From assembly GCA_963555705.1 (NCBI GenBank), contig OY743182.1, positions 50,658,592 to 50,722,591 on the forward strand: a stretch of DNA of 64,000 nucleotides, read 5' to 3'. A program made the translations under genes and the position numbers. The notes below the pieces were generated by a model. The model was not told where the DNA came from, did not search any database, and saw nothing but the letters and a program-made list of their open reading frames with translations. This document shows positions 22,220 to 34,535 of this stretch, one piece after another. The stretch is from Ligustrum vulgare (taxonomy: Eukaryota; Streptophyta; Magnoliopsida; Lamiales; Oleaceae). The number at the start of each line of letters is the position of its first letter. Position 1 is the stretch's first letter.

Positions 22220-23390
22220 TGAAACCGTAATATCTAACCCAACCCAACCATTGATACATCCAAGTCGAACGGACTGACATCTCACCACCACCACCACAAT
22301 CTCCGACGAACCTCCATCACATCATAACCATGTTCTCTGATGAACCACAATCTCCGACCATCACCACCACCATTATACTGACCATCATCTCCGACTCCGA
22401 CAAACACCCAAAGCTACTACCACCAACAAACTATTACATGTGATCTGAGAAAGTGAATATTTGACTTGAGGAACTAAATGTGACTTGAGATGAACGTGTG
22501 ACCTAACTTGAAGAACGAAACGTGTAACCCGAAATGAACGTGTGACCTGAGAATCGACTGTAATATCTGTGACCCGTGATGAACCTGTGACCTGATAGAT
22601 GAACGTGTGACTTGAGAACTATGATAAATGTGGCTTGAGACCACCTGTGTGACTTTAGAAATCGTAAACATGTGACCTTAGGATGATCCAAAGCAAGTCC
22701 ATTTTCTGGTATTCTTCTACTGCTTCCTTGTCACCACCAGCTGATGAGAGCTACCTTCAACAAAGGAACTAGCTCGATTCACATGGCCCTCTGAACCAAA
22801 CCATCTTAACCGCCACCACACAAACACTTGCACCACTACAACCCTACCCCCTACACCAACCAACTTTGACATCTCCGAAAAACAACCATTTCCATCGTCA
22901 CTTCACTTAGCAGCCACGAGCACCGGTGGCAGAAGCAACGGAGCGATCGCAGTAGTGATACAGCGACGTACGAAGATCGGCGATGGAGCAGTAGTGCTCG
23001 ACAGTTGCTTATAACTGTGATGGACCGCCGTCATCGGAGTGGGCGTGCCTGTCGGCAGCTGCGAACCAATCTAGAGTGAATATGTGGGATCGCCTTCAAC
23101 GTTGATGGAGCAGGTTATCAGGGATTTCATCGGTGACGAAGCATCGTTATCGCCGACAATTTTTGTCCTATTTTGTGGTTGACTGAGAATGTTGTGAGGC
23201 GATTTTAATTTCTAGGGTATTGAGGGAGGGGTGGGGGTGGTAGTTGATATATTTGATTTAATAATATTATTAATAATTGGTATTAATAATTTTAATTTAC
23301 ACTTGATTTTAGAATTATTAGACATAATTTCTGACAAATGAAGTGTGATTTTAGAAAATCGGGTTACACATAATTTCCTCTAATATGATT
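22088..23390. repeat. composite repeat family member with GTGAC array
   Basis: It starts GGGAAAAATACATAAAT, nearly the same as the start at 58,799. It then has poly-T runs, an ACC/CAC-rich tract (22,260-22,400), a GTGACCTGA-type array (22,435-22,690) and a GC-richer filler (22,880-23,170). The right limit near 23,390 ('gggttacacataatttcc') is uncertain. Confidence 0.5.
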
Positions 23391-23575
23391 TGTGATTTGA
23401 AAACGTGATTTTTTGAGTATTGCTTTAGTCTTTAGATTTTAGAATGTTAATTCGACAGCGAACCAATTGTTCCAAGGCCAATAGTCCAACAAATTTTAGG
23501 GGCCCCAAAAATTTTGGGCCCTATTACTTTTAACATATATACTATACACAAATTACAAAGCGAGGAAGAGGCTAA

Positions 23576-24239
23576 GGGCATCTCCAACCCTACTTCAAAT
23601 TTGGGATAAAATCTTCTCCAATGATATCCCTATTCTCACCTCAAATTTGGGATTATGAATAGTGCAACCCCAAATTTGGGATTGGTCTTAATTAATTACC
23701 AAATTGTCATTTTCTTATTTAATTTAAATGGTAAACATTATTAATTAGTCTAATAATTTGTTGTTATAATAATTATCTTAATTGTAAATATTATAATTAT
23801 TATTATTTAATAATTATTGTTGTAATTCTATAATTGTTAATTTAATTTTTCTTAGAAAAATTATTTTTGTTCTAAATAATAGTAATATTTTTGTTAATAT
23901 TGTTATAAAATCGGCACGAATTAATTTGGATAATTAAAAATACTGAAATTTTATTTTCAAAACTAACGACGACATATGTCAAATGAAACTACATATGCAA
24001 CAACATCGTTTAATTTAGGAAATTTGTAGTCACTAGGCGTATTTTGTTGTTCAACTTAAAAAAAATTTCCGAAAAAAGTTAATATTTTTAATTTGATCCA
24101 TTTTACGCATTAGTTATTAATTTAAATTAAAGTTATTAATTAACAAATTTATAATTGGTATAATTATTGGTACTATTCACTTAATCAAATTTGAAGTTAA
24201 ATGGTTGAGGTAAAGACGAGTAAACCATTGGAGATGGCC
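23576..24239. mobile_element. PIF/Harbinger-type MITE (GGGCATCTCCAA ends)
   Basis: The ends GGGCATCTCCAACC and ATTGGAGATGGCC are inverted repeats, flanked by TAA on both sides (23,573-23,575; 24,240-24,242). The 'aaatttggga' motif is repeated near the left end. The interior is AT-rich and non-coding. Confidence 0.8.
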
Positions 24240-24242
24240 TAA

Positions 24243-25207
24243 TAACTAGAACGCAGCCAGTCGTTCATTCTACTACGTTCCTGACTTGATTCCGAGCTGC
24301 GCCACTGCCGCCTCCGGCCACCACGCCGCCTTCCAGTGTCGGAGTCATTAGGTATTTTTGGCTACTCTGTGTGAAAATCTCAATTTTGGATAATCTTTGT
24401 GACTTTGTGAAATCTCTATTTTGGCTAATATTTGTGAAATCTGTATTCAATTTAATTTTTTTGATGCAACTACTCAATTTGGGTCCTTTTGTGAAATATG
24501 GTTTTTGCCTTGATGGTGGGGGTCCTTTGTGAAATAGTAAAGCAATTAGAATTAGGGGTTTCTTCTTCAAACATTTGAGCAAGTAAAACTGAATACCAAT
24601 TGGTTTAGAAATTCTAGCGGGGTGTAATGGTCTGGTATTATTTTGTTTTAGTTTGCCAGAATTATAAAGAAAATTGCTTTTTTGTTTACATAACCTTGCT
24701 ACTTCTATATGATCTGTAACTTGGTTATTTTGGAAGCTACAAATTTTCTGTGGTCGAGCATTTGTTGTCTACTATCTACTGTTTACCGTGTCATTAATTT
24801 GATTATTGTGATGCTTGTAGAGCTTTGAATTTTATCGTTATTTTCGGTCTTTTCCTTTGAAAAAAATTTAGGAGGCACTGCCCCTGAACCCTCCATAAGC
24901 CTCCATAAGGTCCACCATGAACGAAAGGGCCCATTTTCCTAGAATAGACATTTCACTTCAGGCCTTGAAAAATACAGGTCCGGCTCTGAATGTAATTAAG
25001 TGTGAACTTATACAAAAACACTTTTATAGTTGTGCTCCCAAACAATCAATTTAATGTTAATAGTATTTTCTTGAGTGACAACCAAATAGTCAACTACTTT
25101 CGTTAACGGTACTTTTTGAAAAAGGTTTACTGCAAAAAGCTCTATTCGCAACAATTGTGCCAAATACACCCTTAGCATGTGATTTTGAGTATTGCTTTAG
25201 AATGTGA
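24243..25207. other. unassigned transposon-derived DNA
   Basis: Starts with a GC-rich patch (24,243-24,350) and continues as AT-rich DNA. Phrases such as 'ggaggcactgcccctgaac' and 'caggtccggctctgaatg' (24,870-24,992) resemble decayed element ends. No reading frame is supported. Confidence 0.3.
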
Positions 25208-25467
25208 TTTTCAGTTTTGCTTGAGAATGTGATTTGTGAAAATAATTTGGGGCTCAATTTATGAAGCTCGCCTAAGGCTCCGAAAATGAAAGGACCGGCA
25301 CTGTTGACCACCCCTATAATTTTTAAAATTCAGCTAATTTTCAGTTTTGCTTGAGAATGTGATTTGTAAAAATAATGTGGGGCTCAATTTATGAAGCTCG
25401 CCTAAGGCTCCGAAAATGAAAGGACCGGCACTGTTGATCACCCCTATAATTTTTAAAATTCAGCTCG
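25208..25467 (+). repeat. 130 bp tandem duplication
   Basis: Two copies of a 130 bp unit beginning 'ttttcagttttgcttgag' lie at 25,208-25,337 and 25,338-25,467, with only a few differences. The unit contains 'ctcgcctaaggctccgaaaa' and ends 'tttttaaaattcagct'. It belongs to the same decayed element as the preceding stretch. Confidence 0.75.
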
Positions 25468-25665
25468 GTCAAACATAAAATTCTGGTTCCGCCCTTGATC
25501 ACGGACTATTAGACCATGCTAATTGGGTAGAACTAAACAACGTTCTTTTACTCTCTCCATATTCCCCAAATTTCCCTCGCCTACAAATTCATTCTTGCTG
25601 AGGAGCGGAGATATGAATTCAATCCACTTCTTAATTTTAGGTGGATTGTGCATCAAGCAGATTTA

Positions 25666-25819
25666 GCCCTTGTTTGGTCTAGGAATTTTTGAACAACTTT
25701 CCCTCAAAACTCATTTTCAACCACACATTGTTATGGGACCTATCACTTTCACACTTTTCAACCACACATTCTCCCAAAAATCCAAATTTCCTCCAAAATC
25801 TTTTACACCAAATAGGCTC
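25666..25819. mobile_element. short PIF/Harbinger MITE upstream of TRM61
   Basis: The ends GCCCTTGTTTGG and CCAAATAGGCTC are inverted and flanked by TTA (25,663-25,665; 25,820-25,822). The interior 'ttttcaaccacaca' links it to the MITE at 12,319. It lies 116 bp before the acceptor of the first coding exon. Confidence 0.75.
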
Positions 25820-25976
25820 TTAGTAAGAAATATTTTTATTGAACCATATATATTTGTTAATTTCCTATTTGATAAAGTTCTGGCTTTTTGAAACATGACT
25901 TCCTGATGTTGCTCCTTTTTTTAATTATATTACAGATTACTTCATTGAGGAGAGGATTGATCTTAAATTTTTGACA

Positions 25977-27241
25977 ATGTTTCCATTTGATTCATCGATG
26001 AAATTGTCATTTTCTCGCTACATAAGTGATGGTGATTTAGTAATAGTATATGAGAGACATGATAACATGAAGGCTGTAAAAGTTTCAGAGAGTGGGGTTC
26101 TGCAGAATCGATTCGGTGTATTTAAGCATTCAGATTGGATTGGGAAGCCATTTGGTTCCAAAATGTTCAGTAATAAGGGTGGATTTGTGTACTTGTTGGC
26201 TCCAACTGCTGAGTTATGGACTCTGGTTCTAAGTCACAGAACCCAAATTTTATATATTGCCGATATTAGTTTTGTTGTCATGTACTTGGAGATAGTTCCA
26301 GGTTGCCTGGTTCTTGAGTCGGGAACTGGAAGTGGATCCTTGAGTACATCGCTTGCTCGAGCTATTGCACCCAATGGACATGTTTACACTTTTGATTTTC
26401 ATGAACAAAGGGCCGCCTCGGCTAGGTAAGAATTTTCAATCAAAACTAGTGCTTGTAAGTAAAATAATTTGATGTAATATAGGATACTATTGGATTTTCT
26501 GCAGATTGAGAAAGAACTGAATATTTTTATTTGATTATGTTTGTATTTTCATGCATCTGATCCAAAAATGCTTGTTCATTGTGAAGAGAACTCTTCTTCA
26601 TTATGATTTAGATTTGAGCGTTCTTTCTTTATTGCAGGGAAGATTTTGAAAGGACGGGATTGAGTAGTTTGGTGACTGTAGGGGTGAGAGATATACAGGG
26701 TGAGGGTTTTCCAGATGAATTTTTAGGGCGGGCAGATTCAGCTTTCCTTGACCTCCCTCAACCTTGGTTGGCTATTCCTTCTGCTTCAAAAATGTTGAAA
26801 CAAGATGGGGTGTTGTGCTCCTTCTCACCCTGTATTGAGCAAGTACAGAAATCTTGTGAAACACTTATATCTGATTTCACTGGTAGGCCTTTTCCCTAGA
26901 TTTCATGGTTAATGATACTGGTATAGATGATACAATCAAGTTGCTTACTTGAGCTGTTAAACTTGTAATGCTTTCATTCTTGTTGATGCTTATGATCGGC
27001 TTTTGCAGATATAAGAACATTTGAAGTGCTTCTGCACACATATGAAGTTCGAGAAGGGTGCTTATCAAGCTGGCAAGATAATGATGGTGGTTCCATGTCT
27101 CTTAAGAGCTGCAAGAAGAGACAACGGTCCACCAATAAGCTCGAAAATACCAGTTCTCTCACTATCATGGCAAGGCGCAACGGCGAATCTAGAGGTCATA
27201 CAGGCTATTTAACGTTTGCAAGACTGAAATGCACCATGTAA
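25977..27241 (+). CDS. TRM61: tRNA (adenine(58)-N1)-methyltransferase catalytic subunit TRM61
   Basis: Three coding exons join in frame: 25,977-26,425, 26,638-26,882 and 27,009-27,241 (TAA), all with GT-AG introns, giving 308 aa. With a TRM6 partner, the family methylates N1 of adenosine 58 in the T-loop of tRNA, in the nucleus. Residues 20-110 match the N-terminal TRM61 domain (GDLVIVYERHD, VLQNRFGVFKH, LLAPTAELWT). The SAM-binding loop VLESGTGSGS is at about 112-121. The catalytic-type DLPQPW motif is at 188-193, with the CSFSPCIEQVQ strand after it and the characteristic C-terminal end near HTGYLTFARL. The ATG at 25,977 is chosen because the in-frame TTG six bases upstream is not a plant start. 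An acceptor at 25,935 implies a 5' UTR intron that may reach a leader near 20.9 kb. Nothing looks disrupted. Confidence 0.92.
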
Positions 27242-28332
27242 ACTCTTTTACGCTCGTGGAACAGAACTTTTGCTATTATTATTTGCTTAGTTTTGGACAA
27301 GAATAAGCGACTGTGGAGGGTATTTCAGAATATCAGTGTAGAAGAGACACTTGTTAGTCCCTCTATGATGGGAGATTTTTAAGGCATTCATTGTAGTCAA
27401 ATATTTGATATCGTGTATTTAAAGCAAGAAAACATTAATATTGTTCCTGCAGTTTTCATGCAGAATTGTTGGTGATCTTTTTTCTGCTACTACTTACTTA
27501 ATCTAAAGCTCTCAGTGAATCATAATTTTGTTATGGTACATTGGTACCAGTATATGAATACTGATGGGACTTTGTTTACTTTTAGTTCATAAAAAAGAGA
27601 TCATTTTTGGATACCTATGAATTGAAGGGGCAGGTGACCTCTAGAAGTTCTTCCTGATATTATTTCTGTAATTTTTCTTGCTATGTTTCTTTACTTTACA
27701 TGCAGATATTTCAGCTCTTTACATATTGAATTCTTCCCCAGTGCCTTCTGAGTTGTGTACTTTGAGGCTTCTTTTGAAGTTCATATAAACTGATGGGAAC
27801 TCTTCCAAGGGAACCCCTTAAAGCGGTAAACTTCTGTACGATCTTGCTTATTATGAAGTTTCCGATGGTTATCGACCTTTCATTTCTAAAGCTTGCATTT
27901 GGACTGTTGCTAATTAGCAATACACCCATATTCAACTTTTGAGTACCATTAATCTTGTGGGTTTTTGTTTTTACCCGTATCAAATCCATGTTTAAATCAT
28001 CGTATTGACCTGCCAATCATTGTCAAGATTCAGACAAGTTCACAGTTTAGTATTCATTTGGTCACCATACAAGTAATGTGTCCACACTCCACAGTATATA
28101 ATCTTTATTTATGTTAATTATTTTAATAAATTAAGAGTAGCACAATTTAAGTGGGTGCATCATGCATGTTTGTTTGTCTATCATTCAACGGACTGACGAG
28201 TTTTCAGAAGAACATGTGAGAAGAGGTAAATGTATACCAAATTTAACATGATGTATATGTCTCATCGTATTGAATATTCTAATAGAAGTAACAATGAAAT
28301 TGATAGAAGTTAAAAATAGAAAAAACAAATAA
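27242..28332 (+). other. TRM61 3' flank
   Basis: Contains the 3' UTR and AT-rich downstream DNA. The cleavage site is not obvious. The segment around 27,700-28,020 is balanced in composition and could be a decayed exon, but I recognise no protein in either strand. Confidence 0.35.
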
Positions 28333-28340
28333 GATTTAGC

Positions 28341-28706
28341 CTAGGTTGTACGGACACCGACACGTGACATGGATACGACACGGCACGGACACGTCGACAC
28401 ATGATTTTTTGAAAAAGTTAGGACACGACATGTTGGGGACACGCAAATTAATTTTTTTAATTTATTATTATTTTAGTATTATTTACAAACAAAATATTGT
28501 ATATTTATTGAATCAAAATGAGGATACCAAATAAAAACAAACTTGTAAGTTAGATTTATCATGTTTTTAATTGCATTCATTTCGTCCCTTCCCCTTTTTC
28601 ATTTTGATGTATATGGTGTAGCTCCGACACGTGTCGGAGAGTATCCGGAGAGTGTCGGTGTCGGACACGACACGTTGGCTCTCAACAGAGTGTCGGTGCA
28701 ACCTAG
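28341..28706. mobile_element. hAT-type MITE with 8 bp target duplication
   Basis: The ends CTAGGTTGTACGGACACCG and CGGTGCAACCTAG are inverted. GATTTAGC occurs on both sides (28,333-28,340 and 28,707-28,714). GACACG/CGTGTC motifs fill the subterminal regions. Non-coding. Confidence 0.85.
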
Positions 28707-28741
28707 GATTTAGCTGATCCCAAATTTATTTATCAATAAAA

Positions 28742-28865
28742 CGTAGTTTTGTTGTTATTGTCATTCATTGAGGTAAACGTATAATCCTTAAACATTGATA
28801 TAAACATAGTTTTGTTGTTATTGTCATTCATTGAGGTAAACTTATAATCCTTAAATATTGATATT
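28742..28865 (+). repeat. 62 bp tandem duplication
   Basis: Two consecutive copies of a unit containing 'tagttttgttgttattgtc' and 'attcattgaggtaaac' differ at a few bases. Intergenic, no known function. Confidence 0.75.
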
Positions 28866-30126
28866 ATTCTACGTTTTTTTAATTTCAGGAGAAGATGGAG
28901 GTGGCCTCTGAAGCAGTAATTGAATGTTTCAGGGCTTAACATGTTGGTATGACACTTTCTTATTAGTACTTTTAAACATTATCTATGAATCCTTACTTGT
29001 CTTAATATCTTCTGAAAATATTATTTAAGGTTTAATTATGGAAACGCATTAGTATTTTTAATGATTTATTTGATCTTAGCATCTTCAGTTCAAGGTATTC
29101 GAATTTCCTAGATCTTGTTTCTTTTTAGCACAATATGCCCTTTGATAATGGAATGATTCACACGAGAATAGCGTTCACACTTCGTAAGATATACAACTAT
29201 TTCACCAGGTTAACTTGGTAATATGTTTGTTCTTTGTTAAGGCAGTTCTCTAACAAAGAGGAAGTCGGCATTGGGTATAATTTTTCGTGTCATGGACTAG
29301 ATTTTGATCCTTCACAAGTAAGATCCTAAGGGATAGCATGTTTATCTTTGGGTATAGATATTGTTGAGTCCTGCATTGCTATAGAACAATATGATATCAA
29401 AAACTTCCTCCTGGATAAAAATAGTTGTTGAGAATCCTCTTGACACGTTTGGTACAGTGAACTAGACTGTACTGATCATGATCAGTAAAACAAAAAGAAT
29501 TAGAATCTTGCGTATGCGCCTTGCTCTGTTTTAATTAAAGTCTCGTCTATTCAGAGTTGGTAGCTTCCCCCCCCCCCCCCCACCCAAACAAATTTTTTGA
29601 TGTTGGCTATATGACTATTTGATGTTGATTTAGATAATGTAACTAGTTTGGAGTAAAATAATGTAAGCTTTTAGGTAAAGTGTTTTGATAGTTTGAACAA
29701 ATTAATTATAGTTGGTCATCTACATTCTACCAAATGAGAATCTAATTAATATCGTCGATGCAAAGGCCAAAGGGGTCTTTTATGGATTATTTGTTTGATT
29801 TTTTCTTTCCCTTTTCGTTACCACAAGAAAATGTTTGTCAAGTTATTCAAACTGGGAAAATGATACCACTTTATTTGCACAAACAAAAATATCAAGATTC
29901 GGACACGTATTTCTAAGCCTACCTTTGAAAATAAATTTGTTTATATATGATATCTTGCGATTTAATAGGGTACTAAAAATTAGTGCACTGTGCGCATCAA
30001 TCCAGCATCTATGGTCCAAATTGCCACCCCTTCATTCACTTGGATAACTCAACTCACTTGAAATGTGAGTACTTCTGCACTGATTTAAAGGTGAGTTCTA
30101 TTCATTACAATTAATATTAGAGTAGA
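28866..30126. other. unassigned intergenic DNA with a C14-type run
   Basis: AT-rich DNA without a recognised gene. A run of about 14 C occurs near 29,567-29,581. A splice-like acceptor followed by a very short open frame near 28,889-28,940 has no partner. Confidence 0.3.
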
Positions 30127-30639
30127 TGCAATGTCCCAAAATTTTTAAGTTCATAAACGCTAAAGTGTTACTAAAATCATTCTATTTTCTTAAACAAATG
30201 CGAAAGCGTAAACAAATAGTTTTGCCGAATATGAAATTTAAATTCTTTACAACGAAAAACCTAATAACATAACTTGATAAATCAAATATGTTTGGAATAA
30301 TAAATATAACTTAATTGAAAACTTAATGCATTTAATTCTTCAAATCCCTTTAGCAGTCCGCTTCACCATTCCGCTACAATCCAATCGATCGGAATAAGCC
30401 TGTAAAATTATAGGAGTGAGTATTTGAGAATACTCAGTAGGACACGAAAAAATTTGGTGCTATCCCGAATCAATATATTTAACGCATGTGTCAAAAATAT
30501 CATACCATCATCATATTATTAACTTTCATAAGTATAATAATTCAACACGTGTGTAGAAAATATTATACCATCATCATATCTTTAAAAACTGGTAAGAGCT
30601 CTTTTCTCCCCAACATCAAATTTTAACTTTCTTCTTTGG

Positions 30640-31450
30640 TAGGCGTAACTCTTCTGACGATCTTGGACGTTCCTAATCCTTGTCCTTATCTTATATATAG
30701 CTTCAACAGTTCTCTCATTCAATTCTGGACCTAAAATTCTTCTTTCACCGACCTTGTCCCAATATAATGGCTAACGGCATCGACATCTATATAAAGCTTT
30801 GTACAGTGCCATGCAAATTGTAGTCTAAAAACTATTATTATAGGAGAACTCAACCAACGGAAAATGAGCTTCTCAATTCCACCCAAATCCAATACACATG
30901 CTCTAAGCATGTCCTCCAGTATTTGAATAGTTCGTTCTTATTGCCTATCGATCTGGGGATGATATGCTGTACTGAAAGTGAACTTAGTCCCCATGGCTGT
31001 CTGAACGCTCTTCCAAAATTTTGAAGTAAATCTTGGGTCTCTGTTCGACATAATGGAAATGGGTACTCCATGAAGTCAGACGATCTCTCTGACATATATA
31101 TATGTGCAAACTGTTCTAAATTGAAATTCATCTGAACTGGCAAAAAGTGACCATCAATATGTCTATGATCATCTATATTGCATCATGACGTCTCGCCGAT
31201 CTAGGAAAACCAATGAAAAAATCTATTGCAATCTTCTCCTGTTTCCATTCCGGTATATCCGATGGCCTCTGATGTTTGGCTTTCACTCGCTGACAAACCA
31301 TACACCTTGATACAAACTGTGCTAAAAGGTATTACACAAATCCCTTTCATGTTTCTCCATCAAAAGGAATTACGTAAATCCCTGTACATCTTGGTTCCTC
31401 CTGGGTGAGCAGCATAAGGAGCTAAATGAGCTTCAAACATGATCTCGTTT
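30640..31450 (-). pseudogene. gypsy integrase remnant
   Basis: Reading leftwards, the zinc-finger-like region (AHLAPY, HPGGTKMYRDLR near 31,380-31,440), the C-x-x-C-containing QRVKAKHQRPS-type segment near 31,270-31,310, and the core-domain tail (CLEHVYWIWV and FSYNNS-like text, then ALYGRRC, and a GPELNERTVE segment near 30,700) are recognisable. They lie in different frames with stops, so no complete integrase can be made from this copy. Confidence 0.75.
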
Positions 31451-31683
31451 CTGAGCCTTCATCTTTAGGAAAACACAGTCGGCCTTTAGACATAAGTGCT
31501 TTATTGTTTGCTATCTCGAATCCTTTCCTCTTCTCAGTTCCAACATCAATCCTAATCTTCTCCAGAAAATGATCGTTTTTTCTGAGCTGCTATAATCTTG
31601 TCCCTAAGAGTCGGTCTCACAGAAAAACTTGCTAACTTTGTCAAGGTTCGAATTGGTGGCGTTAATATCTCTATCCTTAGATT

Positions 31684-32028
31684 CTAAAAGTCTCGAAAAA
31701 TCTGATCTTGCACAATACACAAAGCTAATAATTGACTCATGTTCTTCCTGCTAAAAGCGTCTGCGACTTCATTAGCTTTACTCGGATGGTAAAGGAAAGT
31801 GCAGTCATAATCTTTCACTAACTCCAACCACCTATGTTGCCTCATATATAACTCATTCTGGGTGAAGAAGTAGTTGAGGATTTTATTATCGGTGTATACT
31901 TTACACTTACTCCTGTATAGGTAGTGACGCCAAATCTTTAGAGCGTGAACTACTGTAGCAAGCTCAAGATCGTGTGTTGGGTAATTTTGCTCATAATACT
32001 TCAATTGTCTCGATGCATAAGCTATCAC
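31684..32028 (-). pseudogene. gypsy RNase H domain remnant
   Basis: An open stretch of about 114 codons contains [48 protein letters not shown] and ADAFSRK. These are hallmarks of the RNase H domain of plant gypsy elements. The preceding palm/connection part is separated by frameshifts. Confidence 0.85.
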
Positions 32029-32399
32029 CTTTCCTTTCTACATTAGAACACAACCCAATCCCAGCTTCGATGCATCACTGTAAATTATAAAACCCCTCTG
32101 AATCTTCAGGTATAGTCAACACCGGTGCCGATACCAGTATGTCCTTTAGCTCCTGAAAACTCATCTCACAATTCTCTGTCCACACAAATCTAACGACCTT
32201 CTGCATCAACTGTGTCATAGGGCCTTCTATTTTAGAGAATCCTTATATAAATCGGCGATAGTATCCAGCCAAACCTAGAAAGCTTCTCACTTGTCCAACA
32301 TTCAAAGGTCGCGACCAATTTTTTATAGCCTCAACCTTAGATAAATCAACCTCAATTCCTTTGGTAGTCACAACATGACCCAAAAATCCTACTCGATCC

Positions 32400-33030
32400 T
32401 ACCAAAATTCACACTTTTTGAGCTTGGAATACAACTTTTCCTGTCGCAAAGTCTCCAAAATTGTCCTCAAGTGTTCTTCATGATGTTTAGGATCTCTTGA
32501 TTATATCAGTATGTCATCTATAAACATGATGACAAACTTGTTCAAGTACTGATAAAATACTCAGTTCATCAAATCTATAAATACTGTAGGGGCATTCGTC
32601 TAGCCAAAGGGCATCGCTGTGAACTCATAGTGTCCATAGCGTGTCCTAAATGTCGTCTTTAGTATATATATTTTCTAGATTTTTAGTTGATGATAACCTG
32701 GTCTCAAATCAATCTCGAAAATTCTTTTTAACCTTTCAACTGATCAAATAGATCCTCAATTCTTGGACAGGGATACTTATTCTTAATCGTCAACTTATTT
32801 AGTTCCGGATAATCAATACACATCCTCATAGTCCCATCCTTCTTCTTTACAAAGAGGATTGGTGCTCCCCATGGGGACACACTCGGTCTAATGAACCCTT
32901 TGCCTAGAAGCTCCTCTAACTGCATTTTCAACTCCTGCAGCTCCTTAGGTGCCGTCCTATATGGGACTTTGGATACGAGCGCTACTCTTGGTACTAAATC
33001 TATCGTGAAATCTACTTGTCTATTGGGCAC
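32400..33030 (-). pseudogene. gypsy reverse transcriptase remnant
   Basis: The frame at 32,728-33,030 covers the finger region ([47 protein letters not shown]). Further left, in another frame, FIDDILI near 32,510-32,530 corresponds to the catalytic (Y/F)xDD box, followed at once by a stop codon. The copy is inactive as read. Confidence 0.85.
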
Positions 33031-33069
33031 AATGCCCAGTAGATCATTTGGAAAAACATCAATATAATC

Positions 33070-33465
33070 TCACACCACTGGAGCATTATCTAATATTTTC
33101 TCATCAGATGATGCACCGTTGAGACTAACAAGATATCCTTGGCAAGATTCTTTCTTCAACTGCCTCTCTCCTTGCATAAAGGAGATAAGGCGAGGAAATG
33201 CCTTCATCTTCAACTCATAAAATCTAAACTCTTCACCTCCAGGTCTTCGAAACACAACATATTTCTCAAAACATGCAATTGTCGCACGGTTGTTACTCAG
33301 CCAATCCATACCCAAAATTATATTAAAATCTTTCATTTCTATCACATGTAAATCTGCCCCTAATGTCAACCCATCCATACCCAAAATTATATCAAAATCT
33401 TTCATTTCTATCACATGTAAATAGGAAACCAAAATTCTATGGTTTCTCTCCACGTGGCAGTGCAA
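33070..33465 (-). pseudogene. gypsy protease/linker remnant with a 69 bp in-frame duplication
   Basis: The open frame contains the conserved ILGMDWL motif that follows the retroviral-type aspartic protease core, then a linker. The segment HVIEMKDF(N/D)IILGMD occurs twice because 69 bp (starts 33,305 and 33,374) are tandemly duplicated, keeping frame (23 codons). Confidence 0.75.
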
Positions 33466-34535
33466 CTATGCACGACTTTCAATCATAACCTATAACTGTT
33501 GAATTTCACCTTTATTTCCGTAAGTTGCTTTTGAATCGGACTCAATTTTGTAACGTGGTGTTATCTATAAATATTGTCAAAGAGTCAGGTCGATCACCAC
33601 ACTATTTATAATTTACAAATTCATGTTTTTTGGCCAAAAGTCAAATTTCAGAAAAGTTCCAAAAGCACGTCGATTACTATTTTTCAAGATAATGCATATT
33701 GTGCACACAAAGATTGAAGTGAAGATTTGGAATGTGAAATCATATTTTCTTTCAAAGTTCGTTCGATGTATTTAGGTAGGATATCTGTAATGCCCCAGAA
33801 TTTTTAAGTTCATAAATGTTGGAGTATTACTAAAACCATTCGATTTTCTTAAACAAATGCGGAAGCGTAAACATATAGTTTTGCCAAACATGAAATTTAA
33901 ATTCTTTACAATGAAAGACCTAATAACATACCTTGATAAATCACACATGTTTAGAATAATAAATATAACTTAAATTGAAAACCTAATGCATTTAATTCTT
34001 CAACTCCCCTTAGCAGTCTGCTTCACCATTCCGCCACAATCCAATCAGCCCAAACAAGCCTGTAAAATTAGGTAGTATTTGAGAATACTCAGTAGGACAC
34101 AAAAAATTTGGTGCTATTCCGAATAAATATATTTAACGCATGTGTCAAAAATATCATACCGTCATCATATCATTAACTTCAATAAGTATAATAATTCACA
34201 GCAGGTCAGTGCACCTAAAAACAGCTTCAGGTCCCAATTTTGCCACGTGATTTCACAACCATATTGAACTCCAAATGATCTAAATTTTTGATATGTTATA
34301 ACCCATGTTATGTACTTTCATGTTTCTGAAGATGGTTCAGGAAAATTTCTATTTTTCATGGTGATGTCAGTGCCTGAATATGGGTGGTCAACCATGTTTA
34401 AAAATTTAGATTTATGCTCTATCTTTAGTTTGGAGGTTATGGTTGTGTTCATATCTGATTTTTCATGATGTGTATAAGTTCTAATGTTATTTATCTCTTA
34501 TTTGTAAGGAAAACATCACTTCAAACACCTAGAAC

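Larger units (their letters stand above)
30127..34198 (-). mobile_element. Ty3/gypsy retrotransposon, degraded, with pol domains
   Basis: Direct LTR-like repeats begin at 30,127 and 33,786 (both continue 'aatg-ccc-a-aatttttaagttcataaa'). They stay similar for about 410 bp; the right copy is cut at about 34,198. Between them the minus strand encodes protease, reverse transcriptase, RNase H and integrase in Ty3/gypsy order, with several stops and frameshifts. No intact gag was recognised before the right LTR. The minus strand reads GGGGAGAAAAGAG near 30,610, a likely polypurine tract. Confidence 0.85.

Noticed and set aside
28880..28941. Exon-like segment after a good acceptor, coding a 14-residue peptide
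   Set aside because: TRM61 already ends properly at 27,241 and no donor or partner exon was found.
29560..29585. Long poly-C run as a functional signal
   Set aside because: An isolated mononucleotide run, prone to sequencing error, with no associated feature.
30127..34198. Endogenous pararetrovirus
   Set aside because: The domain order protease-RT-RNase H-integrase and the LTR-like repeats identify a Ty3/gypsy retrotransposon; no movement or coat protein domains were seen.
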